Shown here piece after piece: positions 1-7,022 of a stretch of DNA of 13,965 bases; positions within the stretch are counted from its first letter, which is position 1; every line of letters begins with the position of its first letter. Under the pieces are notes generated by a model, which was not told the DNA's origin, did not search any database, and was given only the letters and a program-made list of their open reading frames with translations. Source of the stretch: Desulfobacterales bacterium (lineage in GTDB: Bacteria > Desulfobacterota > DSM-4660 > Desulfatiglandales > B25-G16); assembly GCA_030672485.1 (NCBI GenBank), contig DAOVGH010000031.1:1-13965 (forward strand), given 5' to 3'. Both the position numbers and the translations under genes were made by a program.

Positions 1-258
1 CTCGAGGATAACCTCAAATCCATCCACTGACCCAACGAGGGGCCTTCCATCTCACGTGGAGGTGCCAGACCAAGCGATGCATTGGCCCTCTCTGTGAGGA
101 TTAATGCCCCTATTTTTCCGGCAGAAGAGGTTATTCAGAAATCCAAACAGACAGATTTGAAGGTAGTACTAGAAGACAAATGTGGGCCTATCTTTTTTTA
201 TTGTGGAAAGGAGAAATTCGAATGCAGACAAAACGCGGAAGATGCTTTTGGGCGCTAG
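1..258 (+). pseudogene. Fragment of a bifunctional nuclease (BFN/DUF151) gene, frame-disrupted
   Basis: No intact reading frame is present. From about position 58, frame 1 reads ARPSDALALSVRINAPIF and then PAEEVIQKSK, which matches the conserved core of the BFN (DUF151) family (usual form RPSDAiaLAlr.gaPIfvaeeVl). The same frame has a stop at 28-30. The residues expected just before the motif (DPTRGLPSHVEV) are read in frame 2, so the frame changes by one base near 57-62. The frame 1 extension runs to a TAG at 256-258, into the start of the next gene, and loses family resemblance after about position 165. The window cuts the 5' part. It may be a decayed gene or a true gene carrying one sequencing error. 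The family call rests on one motif. Confidence 0.5.
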
Positions 259-1220
259 TAACGGCCATAAGTCTGGCATGGATTGCCTTCCCGGCATTGG
301 CAGTAGAAAAACGGGCTTCTGAGGGTAAAGTCGCGGTCGTTAACGGATCAGGGATCACTCAGCAGGATTTCGATAGGGAGATGAGCCGTGTCCTGCGACG
401 GCTCGCCAGTATGGGAAAGCCCTTCGACGATTCCCAGCTGCCAGCACTCAAAAAAGAGGTCCTTGAAGGTCTTATCAACAGTGAGTTGCTTTACCAGGAA
501 AGCCAAAGGAAGGGAACCAAGGTTGAAGAGGTGGCAATCAATGAACAATTGAACACACTGAAAAAACGATTTTCCGGTGAAGATGAATTCAAGGCTATGT
601 TGATCAAGATGAATCTCTCCGAGGCCGAGGTGAGATCTCAGATCAAAAGGGGACTGGCCATTGAACAATTCATCGCTAAGCACTTTGTTGAAAAGGTTGC
701 GGTTTCCGGCAAGGAGGCCAGGGCTTACTATGATAGCCACCCGGATTCTTTCAAACAACCCGAGCAGGTGCAAGCCAGCCACATTCTGATCAAAATCGAC
801 CCCCAGGCGAGCGCGCCACAGAGAGCTGAGGCACGAAAACAGATTGAAGAGATCCAGCAGAAACTGCAAAAGGGCGAAGATTTCGCCACTCTTGCCAAGG
901 CGTTTTCCCAAGGCCCCAGTAGCGCCAAGGGTGGGGATCTAGGCTACTTCAGGCGGGGACAGATGGTGAAACCTTTTGAAGAGGCGGCCTTTGCCTTGGG
1001 ACCGGGTCAAGTGAGCGATCTCGTCGAGACCAGGTTTGGGTACCACCTGATCAAGGTCATCGACAAAAGACCGGAAATGACAATTCCCTATGAGGATATC
1101 AAAGAGAAGATCGAGCAATACCTAAAGGATAAGAACGTTCGGGAACAAGTGAACGTCTACGTTGAGAAACTGAAACAAGATGCAAAAGTGGAGAGATTTC
1201 TGACCGAAACTCCGAAATAA
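222..1220 (+). CDS. Secreted peptidyl-prolyl cis-trans isomerase, SurA/PrsA-like (parvulin type)
   Basis: Predicted envelope foldase of 332 residues that isomerises peptidyl-proline bonds in exported proteins. The ATG at 222 is preferred over the upstream in-frame TTG at 180 because AAAGGAG lies 8 bases before it and a clean signal peptide then follows: basic start (QTKRGR), hydrophobic core to about residue 24, and ALA cleavage near residue 27. A SurA-N-like helical chaperone region covers about residues 36-165, including VAVVNGSGIT and LINSELLYQES. One parvulin domain lies at about 183-282, with the family signatures ASHILIKI, GGDLGYFRRGQMVKPFEEAAF and FGYHLIKVIDKRP. The lack of a second parvulin domain fits the PpiC/PrsA-like or short SurA class. 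A helical tail follows. No lipobox cysteine follows the signal peptide, so it should be periplasmic. The KhpA copy follows 50 bases downstream. The fold is certain; client proteins are unknown. Confidence 0.9.
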   Translation: MQTKRGRCFWALVTAISLAWIAFPALAVEKRASEGKVAVVNGSGITQQDFDREMSRVLRRLASMGKPFDDSQLPALKKEVLEGLINSELLYQESQRKGTKVEEVAINEQLNTLKKRFSGEDEFKAMLIKMNLSEAEVRSQIKRGLAIEQFIAKHFVEKVAVSGKEARAYYDSHPDSFKQPEQVQASHILIKIDPQASAPQRAEARKQIEEIQQKLQKGEDFATLAKAFSQGPSSAKGGDLGYFRRGQMVKPFEEAAFALGPGQVSDLVETRFGYHLIKVIDKRPEMTIPYEDIKEKIEQYLKDKNVREQVNVYVEKLKQDAKVERFLTETPK

Positions 1221-1270
1221 CAAAAGTCTCATCTAATTGGGGCTTGGTGGGTTTTAATTACTCTTATAAG

Positions 1271-1501
1271 ATGAAGGATTTGATTGCATATATAGCGAAG
1301 GCGCTGGTGGACAAGCCAGAGGAAGTCGTGGTCACAGAAATAGAGGCAGAACAGATCTCCGTGATTGAACTTAGGGTAGCCAAAGAAGATTTAGGCAAGG
1401 TAATCGGCAAGCAAGGACGCACGGTGCAGGCCATCAGAACCATACTCAGTGGAGCCTCCAAAAAAATAAACAAGCGATCCGTTTTGGAGCTTATTGAATA
1501 A
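1271..1501 (+). CDS. khpA: KhpA-like KH-domain RNA-binding protein, second copy
   Basis: Small (76 aa) single-KH RNA-binding protein of the KhpA family. The GxxG RNA-binding loop is at residues 46-49 (GKQG) within GKVIGKQGRT. It aligns without gaps to the other KhpA at 8297-8536: I count 58 identical positions of 76, including a 22-residue identical block (residues 30-51). Known KhpA proteins act with KhpB as RNA chaperones affecting cell division and envelope genes in Gram-positive bacteria. The role of a second copy is not known. The start is uncertain: an in-frame TTG at 1244 would add nine residues, but homology to the paralogue begins at the ATG at 1271. Neither start has a good Shine-Dalgarno. 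It lies outside the rpsP operon, on the opposite strand, behind the isomerase gene. Confidence 0.88.
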   Translation: MKDLIAYIAKALVDKPEEVVVTEIEAEQISVIELRVAKEDLGKVIGKQGRTVQAIRTILSGASKKINKRSVLELIE

Positions 1502-1681
1502 TCCTGAGATTAAAGATTTCCGCTGAGACTACCGAAAAAGTCCACTTATTGCCTTTCCACACATAGTAAGATCAAACACTTACAACCCCCAAAACTGTGT
1601 TCTTAGCGCTTTTCAACAGTCTTGCTAGAAGTCTTTATTAAGAGGCTAAAGCTGACAGGGGATTTGGATCACGGGGGAGGA

Positions 1682-2035
1682 TGGTGGAGGCGGGGGGAGT
1701 CGAACCCCCGTCCGGAAATAGTCCACTTAAGCCTCTACATACATAGCCCGAACTTTAATATTCGCCCTTCAGACCTCTATCGGACAAGATGACTGAAGCG
1801 CTAACCTGAAAAGACTTTCGCCTCCCTGAGCCTCAGGTTTCTCAGATCAGCTATCCTGCTAATCCACGCCCAGGTCCGCCCTCGCAGGAAAGAACGGCAG
1901 GACGTTAGCCTTTTTAAGCGGCTAAAGCATACGCATAATCGTCTGCGTTTATTCTTTTCTGTCTGTTTAACGAGCAAACAGAACCTCGGTATGCAACTTA
2001 AGCTTCTTTATCCCCGTCGAAGCCGTTTCGCCCCC
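1682..2035 (-). ncRNA. ssrA: Transfer-messenger RNA (tmRNA, 10Sa RNA)
   Basis: On the minus strand the RNA starts GGGGGCGAAACGGCTTCGAC, the typical tmRNA 5' end, and finishes with a T-arm (GGGTTCGACTCCC) and an encoded CCA at 1684-1682. The ends pair as a 7-bp acceptor stem (GGGGGCG with CGCCUCC) that keeps the G3-U wobble needed for alanyl-tRNA synthetase, and the discriminator is A. The RNA is 354 nt. It enters stalled ribosomes charged with alanine and bound to SmpB, then serves as template for a degradation tag. It lies 60 bases downstream of smpB on the same strand, with its own candidate promoter in that gap. I saw no clear terminator after it. Confidence 0.97.
1914..1946 (-). other. 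tmRNA proteolysis-tag reading frame (ADDYAYALAA)
   Basis: Resume codon GCA at 1946-1944 is followed by codons for D-D-Y-A-Y-A-L-A-A and a TAA at 1916-1914. The bases just upstream (AATAAAC) keep U at -5 and A at -4, as in E. coli tmRNA, where these set the resume frame. With the alanine carried by tmRNA the tag is AADDYAYALAA. The ALAA end is the standard ClpXP/ClpAP recognition end. The inner part is acidic and aromatic instead of the E. coli NDENY. Confidence 0.9.
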
Positions 2036-2056
2036 AATTTTCAAGGAACTTCATTT

Positions 2057-2085
2057 ATTAAACCATAAATCTCTATAAAAAGCAA
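2057..2085 (-). promoter_or_regulatory. Candidate sigma-70 promoter for ssrA
   Basis: On the minus strand, TTGCTT (2085-2080) and TTTAAT (2062-2057) are separated by exactly 17 bases. Both depart from consensus (TTGACA/TATAAT) at two positions. Transcription would start about 14 bases before the mature tmRNA 5' end, leaving a short leader for RNase P to remove. An alternative pair, TTGAAC-16-TATAGA, overlaps it. The location in the smpB-ssrA gap supports a promoter. Confidence 0.5.
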
Positions 2086-2095
2086 TATATATTGT

Positions 2096-2551
2096 TCAAT
2101 AATGATTGTTCTTTTTCAGCTGGTTTAACTCCCTTTTCAACTCCCGCTCTTTTAATATATGTCTCTTATCATATTTCTTCTTCCCCTTAGCCAGAGCGAG
2201 CTCAACCTTGATTATCCCTCTCAGGAGATATATGGATAAGGGGATTAAAGAATATCCTTTTTCCTCCGTCTTTCCTATCAGCCTCTTGATCTCTCTCTTT
2301 TGCATGAGAAGCTTTCTTGTCCTTTCTGGATCAATATTCAGGTGGTGTGCGAAAGCATACGGTGTAATGTACATGTTGTACAAGAAGAGCTCCCCGTTCC
2401 GAACCCTTGCATGGCTATCCTTCAGGCTGGCCCGTCCCTCCCTCAAAGATTTAACCTCCGGTCCAATAAGCACAATTCCTGCCTCATAGATCTCATCAAT
2501 AAAATAATCATGTTTGGCCTTTCTGTTCCGACAAACAATCTTCTTCTCCAT
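2096..2551 (-). CDS. smpB: SsrA-binding protein SmpB
   Basis: Small (151 aa) basic protein that binds tmRNA and delivers it to ribosomes stalled without a stop codon. It has the OB-fold signatures NRKAKHDYFI near the start, GPEVKSLREGRASLKDS at residues 30-46, LYNMYI, and AKGKKKYDKR at about 121-130. It ends in a lysine-rich C-terminal tail that forms a helix in the mRNA channel. Length is close to the family norm of about 150-160. The ATG at 2551 sits 11 bases after the ptsI stop with AGGTGG just upstream, so it is probably co-transcribed with ptsI. The tmRNA gene follows directly, a linkage seen in many bacteria. Confidence 0.97.
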   Translation of the reverse strand: MEKKIVCRNRKAKHDYFIDEIYEAGIVLIGPEVKSLREGRASLKDSHARVRNGELFLYNMYITPYAFAHHLNIDPERTRKLLMQKREIKRLIGKTEEKGYSLIPLSIYLLRGIIKVELALAKGKKKYDKRHILKERELKRELNQLKKNNHY

Positions 2552-2562
2552 CTACCACCTGC

Positions 2563-4632
2563 TTACGCAGTGCCTGCATCCCTATACCCAAAAACATCTT
2601 CCTCAAAAATGTCGGGCACTAGAGACTTCGCCCTTTTTAAGACAAAACCCTCAATCTTCTTACTGGTAGGTAAATGTAATATTCCCTTCAAACCATCCCT
2701 TACCTCTCCCAATGGCAACATTCTGATCATCTTCTTAATCAGCGGGACAGAGCCGATATTCATGCTAAATTCCTTCAACCCCAGAGAAAGAAGCACCAAA
2801 ATAGAAAGGGGATCACCGGCTATTTCACCACAAAGAGATACATCAATTCCCTCCTTATTACCTGCTTCGACCACCTGATGTATCATCCTCAAAACAGCTG
2901 GATGAAAGGGTTCATAGAGATGGGCAACATGTTCATTGTCTCTGTCTATAGCCAATGCATATTGAATGAGGTCATTAGTTCCTATAGAAAAAAAATCAGC
3001 GTGCTTTGCAAGGATATCTGCAATTGATGTTGCTGAGGGAATCTCGATCAAAATCCCGATAGGTATTTCTCTATCATATTCAATTCCATCCCTATCCAGA
3101 CAACGCATAACACCCTCTAGGATTCTCTTTGCCTCCAGGAATTGGCCCAGACCTGATATCATTGGGAACATCAACCTGAAATTGCCATATACGCTGGCCC
3201 TCAAAATGGCCCTTAACTGGGTTCTAAATATCTTTCGCTCATTCAGACAAAATCGAATAGACCTCAGACCTAAAGCAGGATTATCCTCCTTGCTCGCCTC
3301 CATATCCGATGCCATCCTATCACTTGCAATATCCAGAGTCCTTATAGTGACTGGATTAGGGGCCACCATTGTGGCAATCTGCCTATAGTCATCAAAAAGG
3401 GCTTGTTCATCTGGTAGATCCCTCTGGATCATATAGAGGTATTCTGTCCTATAAAGCCCTATACCCTCTGCCCCGTGGTCAATTGCTGCCTTAGCCTCCG
3501 CCAAAAACTCAATATTGGCCCTGACCGTTATCTTATATCCGTCCGAGGTCTCGGCCGGCAGATGTCTGACCCTATCTACAGCAGATTTATAACTATTATA
3601 GCGTTTTTTCTTGTCCTCATACGAAATGATAGTATCAGCGTCGGGGTTAATAATGACATCGCCCGTATTTCCATCCACGATCAAGAGATCGCCATCCAAA
3701 ATCATATCTGTAGCCCTCTCCAATGCAACGACTACAGGTATCTCCAGGGCCTGAGACATAATGGCCATATGTGATGTTTGACCTCCGACATCGGTCAGAA
3801 CGCCTATTACATCACTTACGTTGATCTCAACAATGTCACACGGTGAAAGACTATGAGCTACAACTATGACCTCTTCCCTAATCCCTGCCAGGCTATCCTC
3901 TTCAACTCCTACTAAATTTCTCAACACCCTTTCACTTACACTGTCCACATCGTCTATTCTACGGCCAATGTACTCATCCTCGACCTTTTTGAAAAGCCGG
4001 TGGATATTTTTTACCGACTTTTCTAACGCCCATTCGGCATTAATCTTTTCCTTTCGGATTCTTTTCAAGGTCGAATCAAAAAGCAGGCTGTCATCCACGA
4101 TCATTGAGTGGGTATCCAGGACAAAGGCATATCCCTTTACCTGCTCCGGGATATTGGATTTAAACTTCTGGATTTGCTCCTTTGCCATGTCCACAGCCTG
4201 CCTAAAACGATCAATCTCTCTGTCTATTTCTCTTCTATTGATCAGCTTCTTTGGAAAGACCTTGGTCTTCGATCTGTCTAAATGATGCGCTTTCCCAAGA
4301 ATAATGCCAGGGGAAACAGGAACCCCTTTCATTAGCTTCTTCTTGGGGCGATATTGCCCCCTTCCGGCCTCCCCAAATCCATTCTTAAAGAGTCCCTCCA
4401 CTTCATCCATAAATTCCCTGGCATCCTCGCCAATTATTCTGGCCTCAATCTCACCACCTTTGGGGCAGGCAAGTGTAAGAATCGATAAGATGCTCGAACC
4501 ATCCACCTTTCGACCATCCTTTGCTAAAAACAACCTTGCCTTATATTTGCCGGCCAACCCAACTATCTGACCAGCCGCCCGAGCATGCACGCCAAATTCA
4601 TTGACGACTTTTAGTGATCTTATCTCTTTCAT
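2563..4632 (-). CDS. ptsI: Fused HPr-Enzyme I phosphotransferase (PTS)
   Basis: A 689-residue fusion of the phosphocarrier HPr (about residues 1-88) to PEP-protein phosphotransferase Enzyme I (about 100-670). Enzyme I takes phosphate from PEP on His288 (GGQTSHMAI) and passes it to an HPr histidine, here His16 in GVHARAA. A serine matching the regulatory Ser46 of HPr is present (S47). PEP-site residues are visible: R395 in GLYRTE, R431 in IRTLDI, E530, N553/D554 in GTNDL, R564, and Cys601 in SLCGEIAGDP. Departures: the HPr motif has Ala for the usual Pro (HARPA), and the usual GGDK after TLDI reads ASDR. No EII permease or EIIA gene lies in the window, so a regulatory relay (PTS-Ntr-like) is as likely as sugar uptake. 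The ATG at 4632 has no strong Shine-Dalgarno; it follows the broken rsmI by 27 bases and precedes smpB by 11. Confidence 0.95.
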   Translation of the reverse strand: MKEIRSLKVVNEFGVHARAAGQIVGLAGKYKARLFLAKDGRKVDGSSILSILTLACPKGGEIEARIIGEDAREFMDEVEGLFKNGFGEAGRGQYRPKKKLMKGVPVSPGIILGKAHHLDRSKTKVFPKKLINRREIDREIDRFRQAVDMAKEQIQKFKSNIPEQVKGYAFVLDTHSMIVDDSLLFDSTLKRIRKEKINAEWALEKSVKNIHRLFKKVEDEYIGRRIDDVDSVSERVLRNLVGVEEDSLAGIREEVIVVAHSLSPCDIVEINVSDVIGVLTDVGGQTSHMAIMSQALEIPVVVALERATDMILDGDLLIVDGNTGDVIINPDADTIISYEDKKKRYNSYKSAVDRVRHLPAETSDGYKITVRANIEFLAEAKAAIDHGAEGIGLYRTEYLYMIQRDLPDEQALFDDYRQIATMVAPNPVTIRTLDIASDRMASDMEASKEDNPALGLRSIRFCLNERKIFRTQLRAILRASVYGNFRLMFPMISGLGQFLEAKRILEGVMRCLDRDGIEYDREIPIGILIEIPSATSIADILAKHADFFSIGTNDLIQYALAIDRDNEHVAHLYEPFHPAVLRMIHQVVEAGNKEGIDVSLCGEIAGDPLSILVLLSLGLKEFSMNIGSVPLIKKMIRMLPLGEVRDGLKGILHLPTSKKIEGFVLKRAKSLVPDIFEEDVFGYRDAGTA

Positions 4633-4659
4633 GATTTGCCAAGTTTAATCAAATAATTA

Positions 4660-5003
4660 TCAATTGTCAACAAGAGAAAGATGTCTCTCCCTTTTCCCCG
4701 GGCCTTCTACAATAATAGTATATTCACCCTTAACATTCCCATCATTGAGTAAAGCCAATATCTTACTAACCGATCCCCTTTTCACCTCCTCAAAAACCTT
4801 TGTCATCTCCTTGGCCAAGACAATATCCCTATCACCCAAGACATCATATCCCCGAGCATCTTAGCCAACCGATGTGGAGATTCAAAAAAAACCATGGCCC
4901 GCCACTCAGACTTTAGATCTTCCAGTTCCTTCCTGCGTCTGCCTTTCTTGTTTGAGAGAAAACCGACAAAGATGAATCTATCCATAGGCAACTTTAGCTC
5001 AGT
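4660..5003 (-). pseudogene. rsmI: 5'-truncated, frameshifted rsmI (16S rRNA C1402 ribose methyltransferase) remnant
   Basis: Only the C-terminal part of RsmI (about 114 of some 280 residues) is present. The first segment reads LPMDRFIFVGFL, then GRRRKELE and VFFESPHRLAKMLGDM. Near 4845-4852 the frame changes by one base and the next frame continues LGDRDIVLAKEMTKVFEEV and so on to a TGA at 4662-4660. The whole N-terminal SAM-binding half (including the usual PIGN, AEDTR and SDAGTPGISDPG motifs) is missing. The upstream in-frame stop is at 5006-5004, just after the yraN stop. The intact enzyme 2'-O-methylates C1402 of 16S rRNA with RsmH; this remnant cannot. The one-base shift alone could be a sequencing error, but the missing half cannot. 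The neighbours match the common yraN-rsmI linkage. Confidence 0.85.
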
Positions 5004-5017
5004 TTAGGCCAGACTAT

Positions 5018-5386
5018 TCAGTAAGCCAATTCAAACGCATTTTTTACGATCTCAATTTCCTTTTTTCCATCAATGAATCCTATGGCAACCACATCAAATC
5101 TCGCCTTGCTTCCCCAAAGATTGTTGGATTTCATATAAGCCAAGGCCACCTTTGAAAGCTGACCCTGTTTTCGCCTATTAACCGCTTCCTTAACCTGACC
5201 CAAGTACTCACCTCTTCGTGTTTTTATCTCCACAAAAACCAGAACATCACCATCCCTTGCAACCAGGTCGATTTCACCTAAAGGGCATCTGTAATTTGAC
5301 TTCAGAATCCTGTAACCAAGATCTTCCAATCTTTCCCTTGCCAGATCCTCGCCAAGCCTTCCAAGGGTAATCCTTTCTTTTGTCAT
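5018..5386 (-). CDS. yraN: YraN family protein (UPF0102, predicted nuclease fold)
   Basis: A 122-residue protein with the restriction-endonuclease-like core of the YraN/UPF0102 family: LGRLGEDLARERL near the start, then CPLGEIDLVARDGDVLVFVEIKTRR at about residues 54-78. The latter carries the E-x-D and E-x-K residues of the PD-(D/E)xK fold. The C-terminal RFDVVAIGF is also typical. The biochemical role is not established. Its ATG overlaps the rnhB stop in an ATGA, so the two are probably translationally coupled. Full length for the family. Confidence 0.93.
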   Translation of the reverse strand: MTKERITLGRLGEDLARERLEDLGYRILKSNYRCPLGEIDLVARDGDVLVFVEIKTRRGEYLGQVKEAVNRRKQGQLSKVALAYMKSNNLWGSKARFDVVAIGFIDGKKEIEIVKNAFELAY

Positions 5387-5979
5387 CTAAGGACACCTCT
5401 AAAGGTTAGTCTATGAATACAGCAAGGACCGTGCTTCATTATAGCCTCTCTGTGTTCAGGCGTTCCGTAGCCCTGGTTTGAGGAAAAGCCATACTGCGGA
5501 TAGAGCTTATGGTAGCTGTACATAATACTATCGCGGTAGACCTTTGCCAGAACAGAGGCGGCCGATATAGATAAAGAAAGCTGATCACCTTTTATGACAC
5601 ACCTTTGGTGAATGGGGAGATCCACAGGGTGTATGCCATCGACCAATAGATAATCAGGCCGCGGATTCAGTGTCAAGACTGCCTGTTTCATGGCCTTTCG
5701 GGTGGCCTGAAGAATATTAATGCTATCAATCTCCTTCGGGCTCACCACAGCTAATGAAATATCTATTGCCCCTTTTTCGATGAGACAAAAGGCCTCCCCG
5801 CGAGCCGTCTCAGACATTTTTTTGGAATCCTTAACCCCATCCAATGCAATATCTTCAGGTAACATCACGGCGGCCGCGACTACCGGACCGGCCAACGGAC
5901 CCCGCCCTGCTTCATCTACACCAGCCACCAGAAAGTAACCTTCGCGCCTGGCCTCGGATTCATAGTGATGACTATCCAT
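5383..5979 (-). CDS. rnhB: Ribonuclease HII
   Basis: A 198-residue enzyme that cuts the RNA strand of RNA/DNA hybrids and starts removal of misincorporated ribonucleotides. All four acidic metal-binding positions are visible: D22 and E23 in GVDEAGRGPLAGPV, D114 in LLVDG, and D132 in KGDQLSLSISAASVLAKVYRD. The C-terminal HGPCCIHRLTF (with usual GYGTPEH before it) is typical of bacterial type HII. Length is normal. The start ATG at 5979 is only three bases after the rplS stop, and the stop overlaps yraN. The rplS-rnhB-yraN order is widely conserved. Confidence 0.97.
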   Translation of the reverse strand: MDSHHYESEARREGYFLVAGVDEAGRGPLAGPVVAAAVMLPEDIALDGVKDSKKMSETARGEAFCLIEKGAIDISLAVVSPKEIDSINILQATRKAMKQAVLTLNPRPDYLLVDGIHPVDLPIHQRCVIKGDQLSLSISAASVLAKVYRDSIMYSYHKLYPQYGFSSNQGYGTPEHREAIMKHGPCCIHRLTFRGVLR

Positions 5980-5982
5980 ATA

Positions 5983-6336
5983 TTAAGTGTATGAGGCCCT
6001 CTTTTCCTTGAGCTTGGCTGCCTTACCGCTTAATTTGCGCAAGTAGTAAAGCCTTGCCCTCCTTACCTTACCCCTGGAAATTACCTTTATCTTGTCTGTT
6101 GTTGGAGAGTGAAGGGGAAAAATCTTCTCCACCCCAACACCATATGAAACTTTGCGCACGGTGAAGGTAGCCCCTGTATTACCCTTTCTCTTCCTAATAA
6201 CCACCCCTTCAAAGACCTGGACCCGCTCTTTGTCACCCTCTCTGATTCGACTGTATATCCTGACTGTATCACCTACGCCAAACGGGGGGAGATCTACCCT
6301 TATCTGTTCCTTTTCCAGCATTTCTATTGGGTTCAT
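5983..6336 (-). CDS. rplS: 50S ribosomal protein L19
   Basis: A 117-residue basic protein at the 30S-50S interface of the ribosome. It shows the L19 pattern in order: FGVGDTVRIYSRI, then VQVFEGVVIRKRKG, FTVRKVSYGVGVEKIFPLHSP, and RRARLYYLRKLSGKAAKLKEKR. The start ATG at 6336 has AAAGGAG nine bases upstream, one of the best ribosome sites in the operon, as expected for a ribosomal protein. It lies 36 bases after the SPOUT methyltransferase gene and just before rnhB. Confidence 0.98.
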   Translation of the reverse strand: MNPIEMLEKEQIRVDLPPFGVGDTVRIYSRIREGDKERVQVFEGVVIRKRKGNTGATFTVRKVSYGVGVEKIFPLHSPTTDKIKVISRGKVRRARLYYLRKLSGKAAKLKEKRASYT

Positions 6337-6372
6337 CGCACTATTCTCCTTTAATTCAAATAAGCTGCCTCT

Positions 6373-6939
6373 CTAAGGCTCTACAAATGGGGGAAACAAA
6401 CGATCCAAGGTTATTGCGGCGGCCGTCCTAACTGAAAGGTGATTGTAATTAGATACACCAAGGATGGGCTCTAAAAGATAGTCTGCCTTTCTGATCAGTT
6501 CTTCAGCTATGCCCCAAGCTGTACCAAATAAGATCATTACCGCCTTTCGGGAGGCAACGATCTCCCTTGCCATGTTATAAGTGACTCTTTGTCCTTTGTC
6601 CCTCCCTGCATCAGTAAGGAGTAAAGTTGGTATTTCACCTTCACTATTTTTAATCTCCGCAATGGATAACTCTAGAGTTGGAATAACTGAAATCAAGGAC
6701 ATTGCCTCTTGCCTGTCTTTATTATAGTGGGCTCCATAACCACTTACCCAATGTCGACAAATATTTCTGGCCAGATTTTGCTGTTCTATGAGGGGATTAA
6801 TAACATAGAATCTCCGGGCTCCATAGGTCCTTGCCAACCTTGCCAAATCATGGAGATCCAGGTTGGTTATTGCTGAAATAATGACCTCTCCCTTCCTGTT
6901 ATAAACGGGATAATGTAATAACCCAATATAGAACGACAT
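6373..6939 (-). CDS. SPOUT-class RNA methyltransferase (PF09936-type), target unknown
   Basis: A 188-residue protein of the family called SAM-dependent RNA methyltransferase, Methyltrn_RNA_4, usually encoded beside trmD and rplS. Visible marks are the N-terminal IGLLHYPVYNRKGEVI followed by SAITNLDLHDLARLARTYG. The C-terminal half looks like a SPOUT trefoil knot: MILFGTAWGIAEELI at about residues 135-149 and NHLSVRTAAAITLDRL at about 166-181. The substrate is not established; the family structure from Thermotoga suggested an RNA methylase. The ATG at 6939 is the first start after an in-frame stop and has only a weak GAAGAG ribosome site. An 83-base gap separates it from trmD, longer than the other nearby junctions. 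Confidence 0.85.
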   Translation of the reverse strand: MSFYIGLLHYPVYNRKGEVIISAITNLDLHDLARLARTYGARRFYVINPLIEQQNLARNICRHWVSGYGAHYNKDRQEAMSLISVIPTLELSIAEIKNSEGEIPTLLLTDAGRDKGQRVTYNMAREIVASRKAVMILFGTAWGIAEELIRKADYLLEPILGVSNYNHLSVRTAAAITLDRLFPPFVEP

Positions 6940-7022
6940 GACTCTTCGGCTATGGTCGAGCCATCACCACCAAGCACCCATTCCCATGTCCCAATCGAGC
7001 GCCCTTCATACGTCAGGCGACC

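Noticed and set aside
348..911. Long open frame on the minus strand opposite the isomerase gene
   Set aside because: It is antisense to a clear parvulin-family gene and has no recognisable domain; a shadow of the codon pattern.
1502..1681. Gap between the second khpA and ssrA, checked for a terminator or small RNA
   Set aside because: Only weak repeats (such as TCTT..AAGA and a repeated AAGACT) were seen; nothing supportable.
2106..4570. Several plus-strand open frames opposite smpB and ptsI
   Set aside because: Both sense genes are unmistakable; the antisense frames have low-complexity Ser/Leu-rich translations and no ribosome sites.
6940..7022. 83-base spacer between trmD and the SPOUT gene, with GGTCG/CGACC ends and a 19-codon frame
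   Set aside because: Five-base arms and a tiny frame are expected by chance; no support for a gene or element.
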